Positions 24,178 through 33,626 of a stretch of 64,000 nucleotides of DNA are shown one piece after another; position 1 is the stretch's first letter; the number at the start of each line of letters is the position of its first letter. The stretch lies in the NCBI RefSeq assembly GCF_026339995.1, contig NZ_JAPEPT010000005.1, positions 434,001 to 498,000 of the forward strand. Reading direction: 5' to 3'. The position numbers were made by a program, and so were the translations under genes. The notes under the pieces are model-generated. The model did no database searches. It saw nothing but the letters and a program-made list of their open reading frames with translations, and had not been told where the DNA came from. The stretch comes from Streptomyces sp. NBC_01481 (GTDB lineage: Bacteria > Actinomycetota > Actinomycetes > Streptomycetales > Streptomycetaceae).

Positions 24178-27100
24178 GTGAGCTCCTCCTCCACCACCGG
24201 GCGTACGCCGTACCAGCACCAGGTACGGCGTGGGACCCCCGGCGCGTACCGACTGGTGCGTACCCCGCCGGGCCCGGTGGATCCCCCTCTCCTGGACGCA
24301 ACGCAACGCGCTGTGGTTGACCACGATCACGGTCCGTTGCTGGTTCTGGCAGGTCCCGGTACCGGCAAGACCACGACGCTGGTCGAGGCGGTCGCCGCGC
24401 GCGTGGCCAAGGGCGCGGATCCGGAACGGATCCTGGTGCTCACCTTCAGCCGCAAGGCGGCAGTGGAACTGCGCGACCGGATGGCGCTGCGACTCGGCGG
24501 CACGAAGGGGCCGCAGGCGACGACCTTCCACTCTTTCTGTTACGCACTGGTCCGCGCGCACCAGGACGCCGATCTTTTCTCCGAACCGCTGCGGCTGCTG
24601 TCCGGTCCCGAGCAGGACGTCGCCGTACGCGAACTCCTGGCGGGCCAGATCGACCTGGAGGCGGACGGGCTGGCGCGCAACGAGTGGCCCGACGAGCTGC
24701 GCGCATGTCTGACCACGCGCGGCTTCGCCGACGAGGTACGCGCGGTGCTCGCCCGGAGCCGTGAACTGGGCCTCGGACCCGATTCCCTGGCCCGCTTCGC
24801 GGCCCGCACCGGCCGCCCCGACTGGGGGGCGGCCGCGTCGTTCCTCGCCGAGTATCTGGACGTTCTGGACATGCAGGGGGTCCTCGACTACGCGGAACTG
24901 GTGCACCGGGCGGTCCTGCTGGCGGAGCGCCTGCCGTACGGGTTCCCCTACGACGCGGTGTTCGTGGACGAGTACCAGGACACCGACCCGGCCCAGGTCC
25001 GGCTGCTCCAGGCGCTGGCCGGCAGGGGCCGCACGCTGGTCGCCTTCGGCGACCCGGACCAGTCGATCTACGCCTTCCGCGGCGCGGACGTGAACGGCAT
25101 CCTCGACTTCCCGGACGCTTTCCCGCACGCGGACGGCAGCCCGGCGGGCGCGGCGGTGCTGACGACGTCCCGCCGCAGCGGATCGAAACTGCTGGACGCG
25201 ACCCGCCTGCTGACGCGCAGGATGCCGCTGCCCCGCCTCCCGTCGGAGAAGGTCCGGGCGCACCGGGAACTGGGCGCCGTCCGCGAGGGCGGCCGCATCG
25301 AGACGTACACCTACCCGACAGCCTCCACGGAACTCGACAACATCGCGGACATCCTGCGCCGGGCCCACCTGGAGGAGGGCGTCCCATGGGGTGACATGGC
25401 GGTCCTGGTCCGCGCGGGCGGCCGCACGATCCCCTCGGTCCGACGCGCCCTGACGTCGGCGGGCGTCCCCCTGGACATAGACGGCGACGACGTCCCTCTC
25501 CGCCACGAACCGGCGGTCGCGCCACTGCTGACGGCGTTGCGCGCGGTGGCGGAGGCGGCGATGGGACGGGGCGGCGCGGACGGCGCGCCGACTGCGCCGA
25601 CTGCGGGTTCGCCGATCGAGGCGGTCGCGGCGGCGGGCCCTTCGGCCGAGACGGACCCGGGCCGGGGTGCGTCGGCCGCTGCGGACGGGCCGACTGCGGC
25701 CCGGCAGGCGCACGGCGTTGCGGACGCAGAGGGGCTCGCAGTGGCGGGCACGGGCGCGGCGGCGGTGGCGGTGGACGGGCCGAATGCGACCCGCACGGAC
25801 GCGGAAGGCGCCGAGCAGCGCGAGACCGAACCCGAGGCGCCCCGCGAAGCCGGCGCGGAGCCGGGCGACCCCGGTGGCCCCGCCCAGGGGACCGCCCCCG
25901 CCACCTCCTGGCTCCGTACCGAGACCGCCCTCGACCTCCTCGCCTCGCCCCTCGGCGGCATGGACACCGCCGACCTCCGCCGCCTCGGCCGCGCGCTGCG
26001 TGACGAAGAGCGCGCCGGCGGCAACAAAATCCCCCCGCCCTCCGACGAACTCCTCGCCCGCGCCCTTGCCGAGCCCGAGCGTCTCGTCGCCCACGACCCC
26101 GCGTACGCCCGCGGCGCCCAGCGGCTCGGCGCGCTCCTGCGCAAGGCGCGCGAGCTCCTCGAAGGTGGCGGCACCGCCGAGGAGGCGCTGTGGGAGCTGT
26201 GGGCCGGCACCCCCTGGCCGCAGCGTCTGGAACGCGCGGCCCTCCGCGGCGGCGCGGTCGGCCGCAATGCCGACCGCGACCTGGACGCCGTCTGCGCGCT
26301 CTTCGACACTGCCGCCCGCGCCGAAGAGCGCACCGGCGGCCGCGGCGCCCTGAACTTCCTCGAGGAGATCGACGCCCAGGACATCGCCGCCGACACCCTC
26401 TCCAAGAGAGAGGTGCGTTCCGACGCCGTACGCCTGATGACCGCCCACCGTTCCAAGGGCCTCGAATGGAGCCTTGTCGTCGTGGCGGGCGTACAGGAGG
26501 GCCTGTGGCCCGACCTCCGCCGCCGCGGCTCGCTCCTGGAGGCCGACCGCATCGGCCGCGACGGGCTCGCCGAGCCGCTCACCCCCGGCGCCCTGCTCGC
26601 CGAGGAGAGAAGGCTCTTCTACGTAGCGGCCACCCGCGCCCGCGAACGCCTCGTCGTCACCGCCGTCAAGGCACCGGCCGACGACGGCGATCAGCCCTCC
26701 CGTTTCCTCACCGAACTCGGTGTCGAGCCGAAGGACATCACCGGCCGCCCCCGCCGCCCCCTTGCCGTCGCCGCGCTCGTCGCCGAACTGCGCGCCACCA
26801 CTGTGGACCCGCAGGCGAGTCCTGCGCTGCGCGACGCCGCCGCCCGCCGCCTCGCCCGCCTCGCCGCGCTCACCGACGACGAGGGTCAGCCGCTCGTGCC
26901 CGCAGCCCACCCCTTCCGCTGGTGGGGCCTGTACGAGCCGACCCACAGCCGGCTGCCCCTGCGCGACCGGAACGAGCCCCTCACCCTCTCCGGCAGCGCA
27001 CTGGACCAGCTCGCCAACACCTGTGCCCTGCAATGGTTCCTGGGCCGCGAGGTGAAGGCGGACACCCCGGCCACAGCGGCCCAGGGCTTCGGCAATGTCG

Positions 27101-27780
27101 TGCACGTACTGGCCGACGAGGTCGCCTCCGGACAGACCCCCGCCGACCTCGCCGTCCTCATGGAACGCCTCGACTCGGTCTGGAACGCGCTCGTTTTCGA
27201 CGCCCCATGGAAGTCGCAGCAGGAGAAGGAGCACGCGCGCGTGGCGCTCGAACGCTTCCTGCGGTGGCACGTCATGGACCGTGGTGGCCGCACTCCCGCC
27301 GCCACCGAGCACGGCTTCGACGTCACCCTGGAGGCCGGAGCGTACGAGGTACGCATCCGGGGCTCCATGGACCGCGTCGAGCAGGATGCCGAAGGACGCG
27401 CGTACGTCGTCGACTTCAAGACCGGCAAGCAGACCCCCACCCGCGACGAGGTCGCCCGCCACCCCCAACTCGCCGTCTACCAGCTCGCCGTGCGTGAGGG
27501 CGCGCTCGACGAAGCCTTCGGCGGCCGCCGCCCCGAGCCGGGCGGCGCCGAGCTCGTACAGCTGCGACAGGCCGCCGCGAAGAAGGAGGGCGGTGAGGAC
27601 CTGCCCAAGATCCAGGCGCAGGAGCCGCTGGCGGGGGAGTGGGTCGGTGAGCTGCTCGCCACCGCCGCGGGCCGCGTCCTCGACGAGCGCTTCACGCCGA
27701 CCGCCGGGCAGCACTGCACCCACTGCGCCTTCCGCGCGTCATGCAGCGCACAGCCGGAGGGTCGCCAGATAGTGGAGTGA
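24178..27780 (+). CDS. adnA: AdnA-like helicase-nuclease subunit
   Basis: 1200 residues, GTG start. UvrD/Rep-type motor: Walker A AGPGTGKTTTL (about 57-67), TFSRKAAVELRDR (Ia), VFVDEYQDTDPAQ (Walker B), FGDPDQSIYAFRGA, and MTAHRSKGLEW, VAATRARERL towards the middle. The C-terminus is a RecB-like nuclease: RGSMDRVEQD, VVDFKTGKQ (Asp, Asp-x-Lys) and an Fe-S-type cysteine set (CALQWF upstream; CTHCAFRASC at the end). With AdnB it forms the double-strand break resection machine AdnAB. A ~115-residue low-complexity insertion (25555-25912) interrupts the motor. Confidence 0.88.
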   Translation: MSSSSTTGRTPYQHQVRRGTPGAYRLVRTPPGPVDPPLLDATQRAVVDHDHGPLLVLAGPGTGKTTTLVEAVAARVAKGADPERILVLTFSRKAAVELRDRMALRLGGTKGPQATTFHSFCYALVRAHQDADLFSEPLRLLSGPEQDVAVRELLAGQIDLEADGLARNEWPDELRACLTTRGFADEVRAVLARSRELGLGPDSLARFAARTGRPDWGAAASFLAEYLDVLDMQGVLDYAELVHRAVLLAERLPYGFPYDAVFVDEYQDTDPAQVRLLQALAGRGRTLVAFGDPDQSIYAFRGADVNGILDFPDAFPHADGSPAGAAVLTTSRRSGSKLLDATRLLTRRMPLPRLPSEKVRAHRELGAVREGGRIETYTYPTASTELDNIADILRRAHLEEGVPWGDMAVLVRAGGRTIPSVRRALTSAGVPLDIDGDDVPLRHEPAVAPLLTALRAVAEAAMGRGGADGAPTAPTAGSPIEAVAAAGPSAETDPGRGASAAADGPTAARQAHGVADAEGLAVAGTGAAAVAVDGPNATRTDAEGAEQRETEPEAPREAGAEPGDPGGPAQGTAPATSWLRTETALDLLASPLGGMDTADLRRLGRALRDEERAGGNKIPPPSDELLARALAEPERLVAHDPAYARGAQRLGALLRKARELLEGGGTAEEALWELWAGTPWPQRLERAALRGGAVGRNADRDLDAVCALFDTAARAEERTGGRGALNFLEEIDAQDIAADTLSKREVRSDAVRLMTAHRSKGLEWSLVVVAGVQEGLWPDLRRRGSLLEADRIGRDGLAEPLTPGALLAEERRLFYVAATRARERLVVTAVKAPADDGDQPSRFLTELGVEPKDITGRPRRPLAVAALVAELRATTVDPQASPALRDAAARRLARLAALTDDEGQPLVPAAHPFRWWGLYEPTHSRLPLRDRNEPLTLSGSALDQLANTCALQWFLGREVKADTPATAAQGFGNVVHVLADEVASGQTPADLAVLMERLDSVWNALVFDAPWKSQQEKEHARVALERFLRWHVMDRGGRTPAATEHGFDVTLEAGAYEVRIRGSMDRVEQDAEGRAYVVDFKTGKQTPTRDEVARHPQLAVYQLAVREGALDEAFGGRRPEPGGAELVQLRQAAAKKEGGEDLPKIQAQEPLAGEWVGELLATAAGRVLDERFTPTAGQHCTHCAFRASCSAQPEGRQIVE

Positions 27781-27845
27781 GCGGCGCTGTGACGCGGGTC
27801 ACGAAGGCCGCTGCGGCGGACCACGTGAACTGCGAGGAGAAGTAC

Positions 27846-28700
27846 ATGGCGGCCAAGCGGAAGTTCCTGGTCATCGCGGTGGTCTGGGCGGCCGCGGCCG
27901 CCGGATTGGCGGGCTGCTCCACCGGCGACGAGCTCAAGGCTCAAAGCGGCACCGAGAAGATCGAGGCCGCGGACGCCGCGGCCACGAAGGCTTCGGACAA
28001 CCCGTTCGGCGGCCTCAGCGCCGACCAGATCGCCGCCAAGACGGTCGCGGCCACCAAGTCCGCGCGGTCCATGCGGATCGCGGGCAAGGTCACGGGCGAC
28101 GGCGAGCTGCTGACCGTCGACTTCGCGGTGGACAGCAAGGGTTCCTGCACCGGCAAGATCGGGATGAAGGGCGGCAACGCCGAGCTTCGCCAGGTCGGCA
28201 AGGTCATGTACATCAAGGGCGACGAGAAGTTCTGGACGGCTTCGGTCGGTGCGCAGGCCGACGGCATCACCGACCTGCTGAAGGGCCGCTGGATGAAGGT
28301 GCCGCAGGGCGCCTCCACCAGCGTGGCAGGCGTCTGCGACCTCAAGGCGATGATCGCCGACTTGGGCAAGGACACATCGGAGCTCCGAGGCATGACCAAA
28401 GGGCCCGACGCGGTGGTCGGCGGCAAGCCGGTGGCGACCCTGGTGAAGAAGAAGCCGGGCGGCGAAACGCTCACCATGTACGTCGCCAAGGAGGGCGCTC
28501 CGTATCTGCTCAAGGTCGTCAGGACGGGCGGCGCCGAGCCCGGGGCGCTGACGTTTTCGGACTACAACAAGCCGGTCAAGGCGGTGGCCCCGCCACCGGA
28601 CCAGGTGGTGGACGTGGACAACCTGGGCTCGGCCGCCGCCGGCGCGCTCTCCGCCTCAACCGCGGCAGGCTTCCGCTCCGGTACCGCCGCGGGAGTCTGA
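27846..28700 (+). CDS. LppX/LprG-like lipoprotein
   Basis: 284 residues from ATG 27846 with GAGGAGA upstream. Signal peptide with lipobox LAGC (Cys about 24). The mature protein has alternating beta-strand patterns (SMRIAGKVTGDGELLTVDFAV, SCTGKIGMKGGNAELRQVG, KVMYIKGDEKFW) like the LolA/LppX/LprG fold that carries lipids across the cell envelope; assignment is by pattern only. It lies between adnA and adnB on the same strand, 65 bp after adnA and 57 bp before adnB. M. tuberculosis has no gene there. Confidence 0.75.
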   Translation: MAAKRKFLVIAVVWAAAAAGLAGCSTGDELKAQSGTEKIEAADAAATKASDNPFGGLSADQIAAKTVAATKSARSMRIAGKVTGDGELLTVDFAVDSKGSCTGKIGMKGGNAELRQVGKVMYIKGDEKFWTASVGAQADGITDLLKGRWMKVPQGASTSVAGVCDLKAMIADLGKDTSELRGMTKGPDAVVGGKPVATLVKKKPGGETLTMYVAKEGAPYLLKVVRTGGAEPGALTFSDYNKPVKAVAPPPDQVVDVDNLGSAAAGALSASTAAGFRSGTAAGV

Positions 28701-28744
28701 CGCGGTCGAGGCCGATGGGGGCCGTCGCTGTCAGTGGTCCCCAT

Positions 28745-28750
28745 TAGCCT
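28745..28750 (+). promoter_or_regulatory. -10 element, leaderless start of adnB
   Basis: TAGCCT lies 7 nt before the GTG at 28758, which supports this start rather than the GTG at 28734. Confidence 0.45.
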
Positions 28751-28757
28751 CACTGAG

Positions 28758-31700
28758 GTGACCGCACGCATCAACGACCCCGAGCAGCTCAAGGAGCTCC
28801 TTGGCATCCCCTTCACCCCGGAGCAGACGGCCTGCATCACCGCGCCGCCTGCCCCGCAGGTCATCGTGGCCGGAGCCGGGTCGGGGAAGACGACGGTCAT
28901 GGCCGCGCGGGTGGTGTGGCTCGTGGGGACCGGCCAGGTCGCCCCGGAGCAGGTGCTCGGTCTCACCTTCACCAACAAGGCGGCGGGCGAACTCGCCGAG
29001 CGTGTCCGCACCGCGCTCGTACGAGCCGGAGTGACGGACCCCGACGTCATCGACCCGGACAACCCGCCGGGCGAGCCGCGCATCTCCACGTACCACGCTT
29101 TCGCCGGGCAGCTCCTGACCGACCACGGGCTGCGGATAGGTCTGGAGCCGAGTGCCCGGCTGCTCGCCGACGCGACCCGCTATCAGCTCGCCGCGCGCGT
29201 GCTGCGCGAAGCGCCCGGGCCCTACCCCTCGCTGACCAAGTCCTTTCCGTCCCTGGTCAGCGACCTGCTGGCGCTCGACGGGGAGCTGGCGGAGCATCTA
29301 GTACGCCCCGGGATGCTCGCCGCGTACGACGTGGAACTGCTGCGCACCCTTCAGAGCGCCCGGCTCAGCAACGCCGAACTGCGCAAGGTCCCGGAGGCCG
29401 CGGCGGCCCGCCGTGAGCTGCTCGATCTGACCGTCCGTTACCGCGAGGCCAAACGCGCCCGCGACCTCCTCGACTTCGGCGACCAGATCGCGCTCTCCGC
29501 CGAGCTCGCGCTGACCAGGCCCGAGGTCGGGACGATCCTGCGGGACGAGTTCCGGGTCGTTCTGCTCGACGAGTATCAGGACACTTCGGTGGCTCAACGG
29601 CTGCTGCTGTCCGGCCTGTTCGGCCAGGGCACCGGTCATGCCGTGACCGCGGTCGGCGATCCCTGCCAGGCCATCTACGGCTGGCGCGGAGCCTCCGTGG
29701 CCAACCTCGACGACTTCCCCGCGCACTTCGCTCACGCCGACGGCAGCCCGGCCACGCGGTTCTCGCTCAGCGAGAACCGCCGCAGCGGTGGCCGGCTGCT
29801 GCACCTCGCCAACGGCCTGGCGGAGCCCCTGCGCGCCATGCACGCGGGCGTGGAGGCGCTGCGCCCCGCGCCCGGCGCCGAGCGCGACGGATCCGTACAC
29901 ATCGCCCTCCTCGACACCCACGCGCAGGAGATCGAATGGCTGGCCGACTCGATCGCCCACCTGGTGCGTACGGGCAAGGAGCCCGGCGAGATCGCGGTCC
30001 TGTGCCGAACGGCGGGTGACTTTCCGCAGATCCAGGGAGCGCTGGTCGCCAGGGACATCCCGGTGGAGGTCGTCGGCCTGTCCGGACTGCTGCACCTCCC
30101 CGAGGTCGCCGACCTGGTCGCGGTGTGCGAAGTCCTCCAGGACCCGGGGGCCAATGCCTCACTCGTACGACTGCTCACCGGTCCGCGCTGGCGGATCGGC
30201 CCGCGCGACCTGGCCCTCCTTGGCCGCCGGGCCCGGCTGCTCGTCCACCGCACCCGGGCCGACGGCACGGACCCGGACGAACGGCTGGCCGCGGCCGTCG
30301 AGGGCACGGATCCGGCCGAGGTCATCTCGCTCGCCGACGCGCTGGACACCTTCCTGGAGTCGGCCGGCGGGGCGGACGACGACCTTCCCTTCTCGGCTCA
30401 GGCCCGGGTCCGTTTCGCCCGCCTCGCCGCGGAACTGCGCGATCTGCGCCGCTCGCTGGCCGACCCACTGATGGACGTCCTGCACCGCGTCCTTGGCACC
30501 ACCGGCCTGGAGGTCGAACTCTCGGCGTCCCCGCACGCCCTGGCCGCTCGCCGCCGCGAGACGCTCGCCAACTTCCTGGACACGGCCGCCGGTTTCGCGG
30601 CGCTGGACGGGGAGGCTTCGCTGCTGGCCTTCCTCGCTTTCCTGCGCACGGCCGCGCAGTACGAGAAGGGCCTCGACAACGCCCTGCCGGGCGGCGAGAA
30701 CACCGTCAAGGTCCTGACGGCCCACAAGTCCAAGGGTCTGGAGTGGGACATCGTGGCGGTCCCCGGCCTGGTCGCCAAACACTTCCCGAACGACCAGGCG
30801 CGCGAGGCCTGGACCTCCCAGTCCAAGGTCCTGCCGCACGCACTGCGCGGCGACGCGGGCACGCTTCCCGACGTGCCGTCCTGGGACGCGAGGGGCCTCA
30901 AGGCATTCAAGGACGCCATGAAGGACCACCAGCACACGGAGGAACTACGCCTGGGCTACGTCACCTTCACGCGCCCCCGCTCCCTGCTCCTGGGCTCGGG
31001 CCACTGGTGGGGGCCGACCCAGAAACGCCGACGGGGCCCGTCGGCGTTCCTTCAGGCGCTGTACGACCACTGCGCGGCAGGCTTCGGCGAGATCGAGATC
31101 TGGGCGGACGAACCGGAACAGGGCGCGGAGAACCCGTCCCTGCGGGAGTCGGCGAACGACCATGCCTGGCCGCTTCCTCTGGACCCGACGTCGCTGTCCC
31201 GCCGCCGTGAGGCGGCGGACACGGTGCTGTCGCATCTGGACGCGCTGACGCTGCTCCCGGCCGAGCCACAGGAGCCGAAGCCACAGGAGCCGGAGCCCCG
31301 CGACGACGAGCCGCTGTGGGACGACGAACCGCCCTGGGACGAGGACGCCCCGGAGCCGGAGTGGGAACAGGCCGCCCCGTCGGCGGACCTGCCGCACCAG
31401 CGCAGCGAGCCGTCCTTGCGTCGCGAGACCGGCGTTCCCGGGGGTGTGGGGGCAACCCCCGAGGACATCCGCACCATCGCCTCCTGGGACCGCGACCTCA
31501 CCGCCCTCACCGGGGAGCTCCGCCGCACCCGCGCCACCGTCCGCGACGTACCCCTGCCGCCCTCCCTGTCCGCCTCCCAGCTCATGCGCCTCGCCGCAGA
31601 CCCCGACGGCTTCGCCCATGAGCTGGCCCGCCCCATGCCCCGCCCCCCGCAGCCTGCCGCCCGCCGGGGCACCCGGTTCCACGCCTGGGTGGAGTCCCGG

Positions 31701-32171
31701 TTCGAGGAGCTGCCGCTGCCGATGCTCGGCCCGGACGAGCTCCCCGGGGGCGAGGCCGACGACCCCGAGATCGTGGACGAGCGCGACCTGACCGCGCTGA
31801 AGGAGGCCTTCGAGCGCACCCCGTACGCCCGCCGCACCCCCTACCGCGTGGAGTCTCCGTTCCAGATCACGCTCGCGGGCCGCGTGATCCGGGGCCGTAT
31901 CGACGCCGTCTACCGCGACGACGAGGACGGCACGTACGAGATCGTCGACTGGAAGACCAGCCGCACGCGCACCGCGGACCCGCTGCAGCTCGCCATCTAC
32001 CGCCTCGCCTGGGCCGAGCAGCACGACCTCCCCCCGGAAGCCGTCAAAGCAGCCTTCGTCTACGTCCGCAGCGGCGACATCGCGCGCCCCACCGCCCTCC
32101 CCGGCCGGGCCGATCTTGAGCGCATCCTGCTGGGCGAGACGGCCGACGAGACAGCAGCGGAGGCCCGTTAG
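28758..32171 (+). CDS. adnB: AdnB-like helicase-nuclease subunit
   Basis: 1137 residues. The start of the motor (PFTPEQTACITAPPAPQV, Walker A AGAGSGKTTVMAARVVWLV, GLTFTNKAAGELAERV) is very like M. tuberculosis AdnB (Rv3201c). Further motifs: LLDEYQDTSVAQ, VGDPCQAIYGWRGA, LTAHKSKGLEWD, YVTFTRPRSL. An acidic Pro/Glu/Asp-rich linker (about residues 830-890) precedes the C-terminal RecB-like nuclease with GRIDAVYRDDEDG and IVDWKTS. Works with AdnA. Start chosen at 28758 because of the -10 hexamer just before it; 28734 is the alternative. Its stop codon TAG overlaps the -10 of the next gene. Confidence 0.88.
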   Translation: MTARINDPEQLKELLGIPFTPEQTACITAPPAPQVIVAGAGSGKTTVMAARVVWLVGTGQVAPEQVLGLTFTNKAAGELAERVRTALVRAGVTDPDVIDPDNPPGEPRISTYHAFAGQLLTDHGLRIGLEPSARLLADATRYQLAARVLREAPGPYPSLTKSFPSLVSDLLALDGELAEHLVRPGMLAAYDVELLRTLQSARLSNAELRKVPEAAAARRELLDLTVRYREAKRARDLLDFGDQIALSAELALTRPEVGTILRDEFRVVLLDEYQDTSVAQRLLLSGLFGQGTGHAVTAVGDPCQAIYGWRGASVANLDDFPAHFAHADGSPATRFSLSENRRSGGRLLHLANGLAEPLRAMHAGVEALRPAPGAERDGSVHIALLDTHAQEIEWLADSIAHLVRTGKEPGEIAVLCRTAGDFPQIQGALVARDIPVEVVGLSGLLHLPEVADLVAVCEVLQDPGANASLVRLLTGPRWRIGPRDLALLGRRARLLVHRTRADGTDPDERLAAAVEGTDPAEVISLADALDTFLESAGGADDDLPFSAQARVRFARLAAELRDLRRSLADPLMDVLHRVLGTTGLEVELSASPHALAARRRETLANFLDTAAGFAALDGEASLLAFLAFLRTAAQYEKGLDNALPGGENTVKVLTAHKSKGLEWDIVAVPGLVAKHFPNDQAREAWTSQSKVLPHALRGDAGTLPDVPSWDARGLKAFKDAMKDHQHTEELRLGYVTFTRPRSLLLGSGHWWGPTQKRRRGPSAFLQALYDHCAAGFGEIEIWADEPEQGAENPSLRESANDHAWPLPLDPTSLSRRREAADTVLSHLDALTLLPAEPQEPKPQEPEPRDDEPLWDDEPPWDEDAPEPEWEQAAPSADLPHQRSEPSLRRETGVPGGVGATPEDIRTIASWDRDLTALTGELRRTRATVRDVPLPPSLSASQLMRLAADPDGFAHELARPMPRPPQPAARRGTRFHAWVESRFEELPLPMLGPDELPGGEADDPEIVDERDLTALKEAFERTPYARRTPYRVESPFQITLAGRVIRGRIDAVYRDDEDGTYEIVDWKTSRTRTADPLQLAIYRLAWAEQHDLPPEAVKAAFVYVRSGDIARPTALPGRADLERILLGETADETAAEAR

Positions 32172-32174
32172 GCT
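32169..32174 (+). promoter_or_regulatory. -10 element over the adnB stop, leaderless start of dipeptidase
   Basis: TAGGCT includes the TAG stop of adnB and lies 7 nt before the ATG at 32182. Confidence 0.5.
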
Positions 32175-32181
32175 CACCTGC

Positions 32182-33579
32182 ATGAGCGACACCCCGGACA
32201 GTGCCGTCCGTACGTACATCGAGCAGCACCGCGCCGCCTTCCTCGACGATCTCGCCGACTGGCTGCGTATCCCGTCCGTGTCGGCCCAGCCCGATCACGC
32301 CGCGGACGTACGGCGCAGCGCCGACTGGCTCGCGGGCAAGCTCAAGGAGACCGGCTTCCCGGTCAGCGAGGTCTGGCCCACGCCCGGCGCACCCGCGGTC
32401 TTCGCCGAGTGGCCCTCCGGCGACGCGGACGCGCCGACCGTGCTCGTCTACGGCCACCACGACGTCCAGCCCGCCGCCCGCGAGGACGGCTGGCACACCG
32501 ACCCGTTCGAGCCGCTGATCGCCGACGGCCGGATGTACGGGCGGGGCGCGGCCGACGACAAGGGCCAGGTGTTCTTCCACACCCTGGGTGTACGGGCCCA
32601 TCTCGCCGCCACCGGCCGTACCGCCCCCGCGGTCAACCTCAAGCTGCTCATCGAGGGCGAGGAGGAGTCGGGTTCGCCCAACTTCCGCGCACTCGTCGAG
32701 GCCAACGCCGACCGCCTCGCCTCCGACGCCGTGATCGTCTCGGACACCGGTATGTGGTCCGAGACGACCCCCACCGTCTGCACCGGCATGCGCGGGCTCG
32801 TGGACTGCGAGATCGATTTGTACGGACCGGACCAGGACATCCACTCCGGCTCCTTCGGCGGCGCGGTCCCGAACCCGGCCACCGTCGCCGCCCGCCTCGT
32901 CGCGGCGCTGCACGACGCCGACGAGCAGGTGACGATCCCCGGCTTCTACGACGGCATCGCGCCGCTCACCGGCGCCGAGCGCGAACTGCTCGCCGAGCTG
33001 CCCTTCGACGAGGCGTCCTGGCTGAAAAGCGCCAAGTCGCACGGCACGCTGGGCGAGGCCGGATACACGACCCTGGAACGCGTCTGGGCCCGCCCGACCG
33101 CCGAGCTCAACGGCATCGGCGGCGGCTACCAGGGCCCCGGCGGCAAGACGATCATCCCGTCGTCGGCGCAACTGAAGCTCACGTTCCGGCTTGTCGCGGG
33201 ACAGGATCCGGACATCATCGAGAAGACCGTCGACGCATGGGTCGCGGATCGCGTCCCGGCCGGGATCCGCCACGAGATCCGCTTCGGCGCCTCGACCCGC
33301 CCCTGTCTGACCCCGCTGGACCACCCCGCCCTGCAGTCGGTTGTACGGGCCATGAGCCGCGCCTTCGACGGGCAGAAGATCCGCTTCACGCGCGAGGGCG
33401 GCTCGGGACCCGCCGCGGACCTGCAGGACGTCCTCGCGGCCCCGGTGTTGTTCCTCGGCATCTCCGTACCGTCCGACGGCTGGCACGCCCCCAACGAGAA
33501 GGTCGAACTGGACCTGCTCGTCAAGGGCGTCGAGACGACCGCCCATCTGTGGGGCGACCTCGCCCAAGCCCTGCGCTGA
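32182..33579 (+). CDS. M20-family dipeptidase
   Basis: 465 residues, usual length for M20 dipeptidases. Zinc-site motifs: VLVYGHHDVQPA (His, Asp), GRGAADDKGQ (bridging Asp), IEGEEESGSP (Glu-Glu), VSDTGMW (Asp) and a C-terminal HAPNE-type His (SDGWHAPNEK). The middle is the dimerisation domain. Cytoplasmic, no signal peptide; splits dipeptides or related amides, such as in amino-acid recycling. Leaderless start at ATG 32182. It falls between adnB and nudC where mycobacteria carry a potassium-channel gene (Rv3200c). Confidence 0.92.
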   Translation: MSDTPDSAVRTYIEQHRAAFLDDLADWLRIPSVSAQPDHAADVRRSADWLAGKLKETGFPVSEVWPTPGAPAVFAEWPSGDADAPTVLVYGHHDVQPAAREDGWHTDPFEPLIADGRMYGRGAADDKGQVFFHTLGVRAHLAATGRTAPAVNLKLLIEGEEESGSPNFRALVEANADRLASDAVIVSDTGMWSETTPTVCTGMRGLVDCEIDLYGPDQDIHSGSFGGAVPNPATVAARLVAALHDADEQVTIPGFYDGIAPLTGAERELLAELPFDEASWLKSAKSHGTLGEAGYTTLERVWARPTAELNGIGGGYQGPGGKTIIPSSAQLKLTFRLVAGQDPDIIEKTVDAWVADRVPAGIRHEIRFGASTRPCLTPLDHPALQSVVRAMSRAFDGQKIRFTREGGSGPAADLQDVLAAPVLFLGISVPSDGWHAPNEKVELDLLVKGVETTAHLWGDLAQALR

Positions 33580-33626
33580 ACTCTGCTGACACGACACCCA
33601 ATCCACCCGGGGGAGTTGGAAATACC

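Noticed and set aside
24142..27723. Long reverse-strand open frame opposite adnA
   Set aside because: Shadow of adnA: no motifs, codon third-position bias belongs to the other strand.
28734..28757. Earlier GTG start for adnB
   Set aside because: A -10 hexamer lies inside this stretch, and family alignment starts at about 28758.
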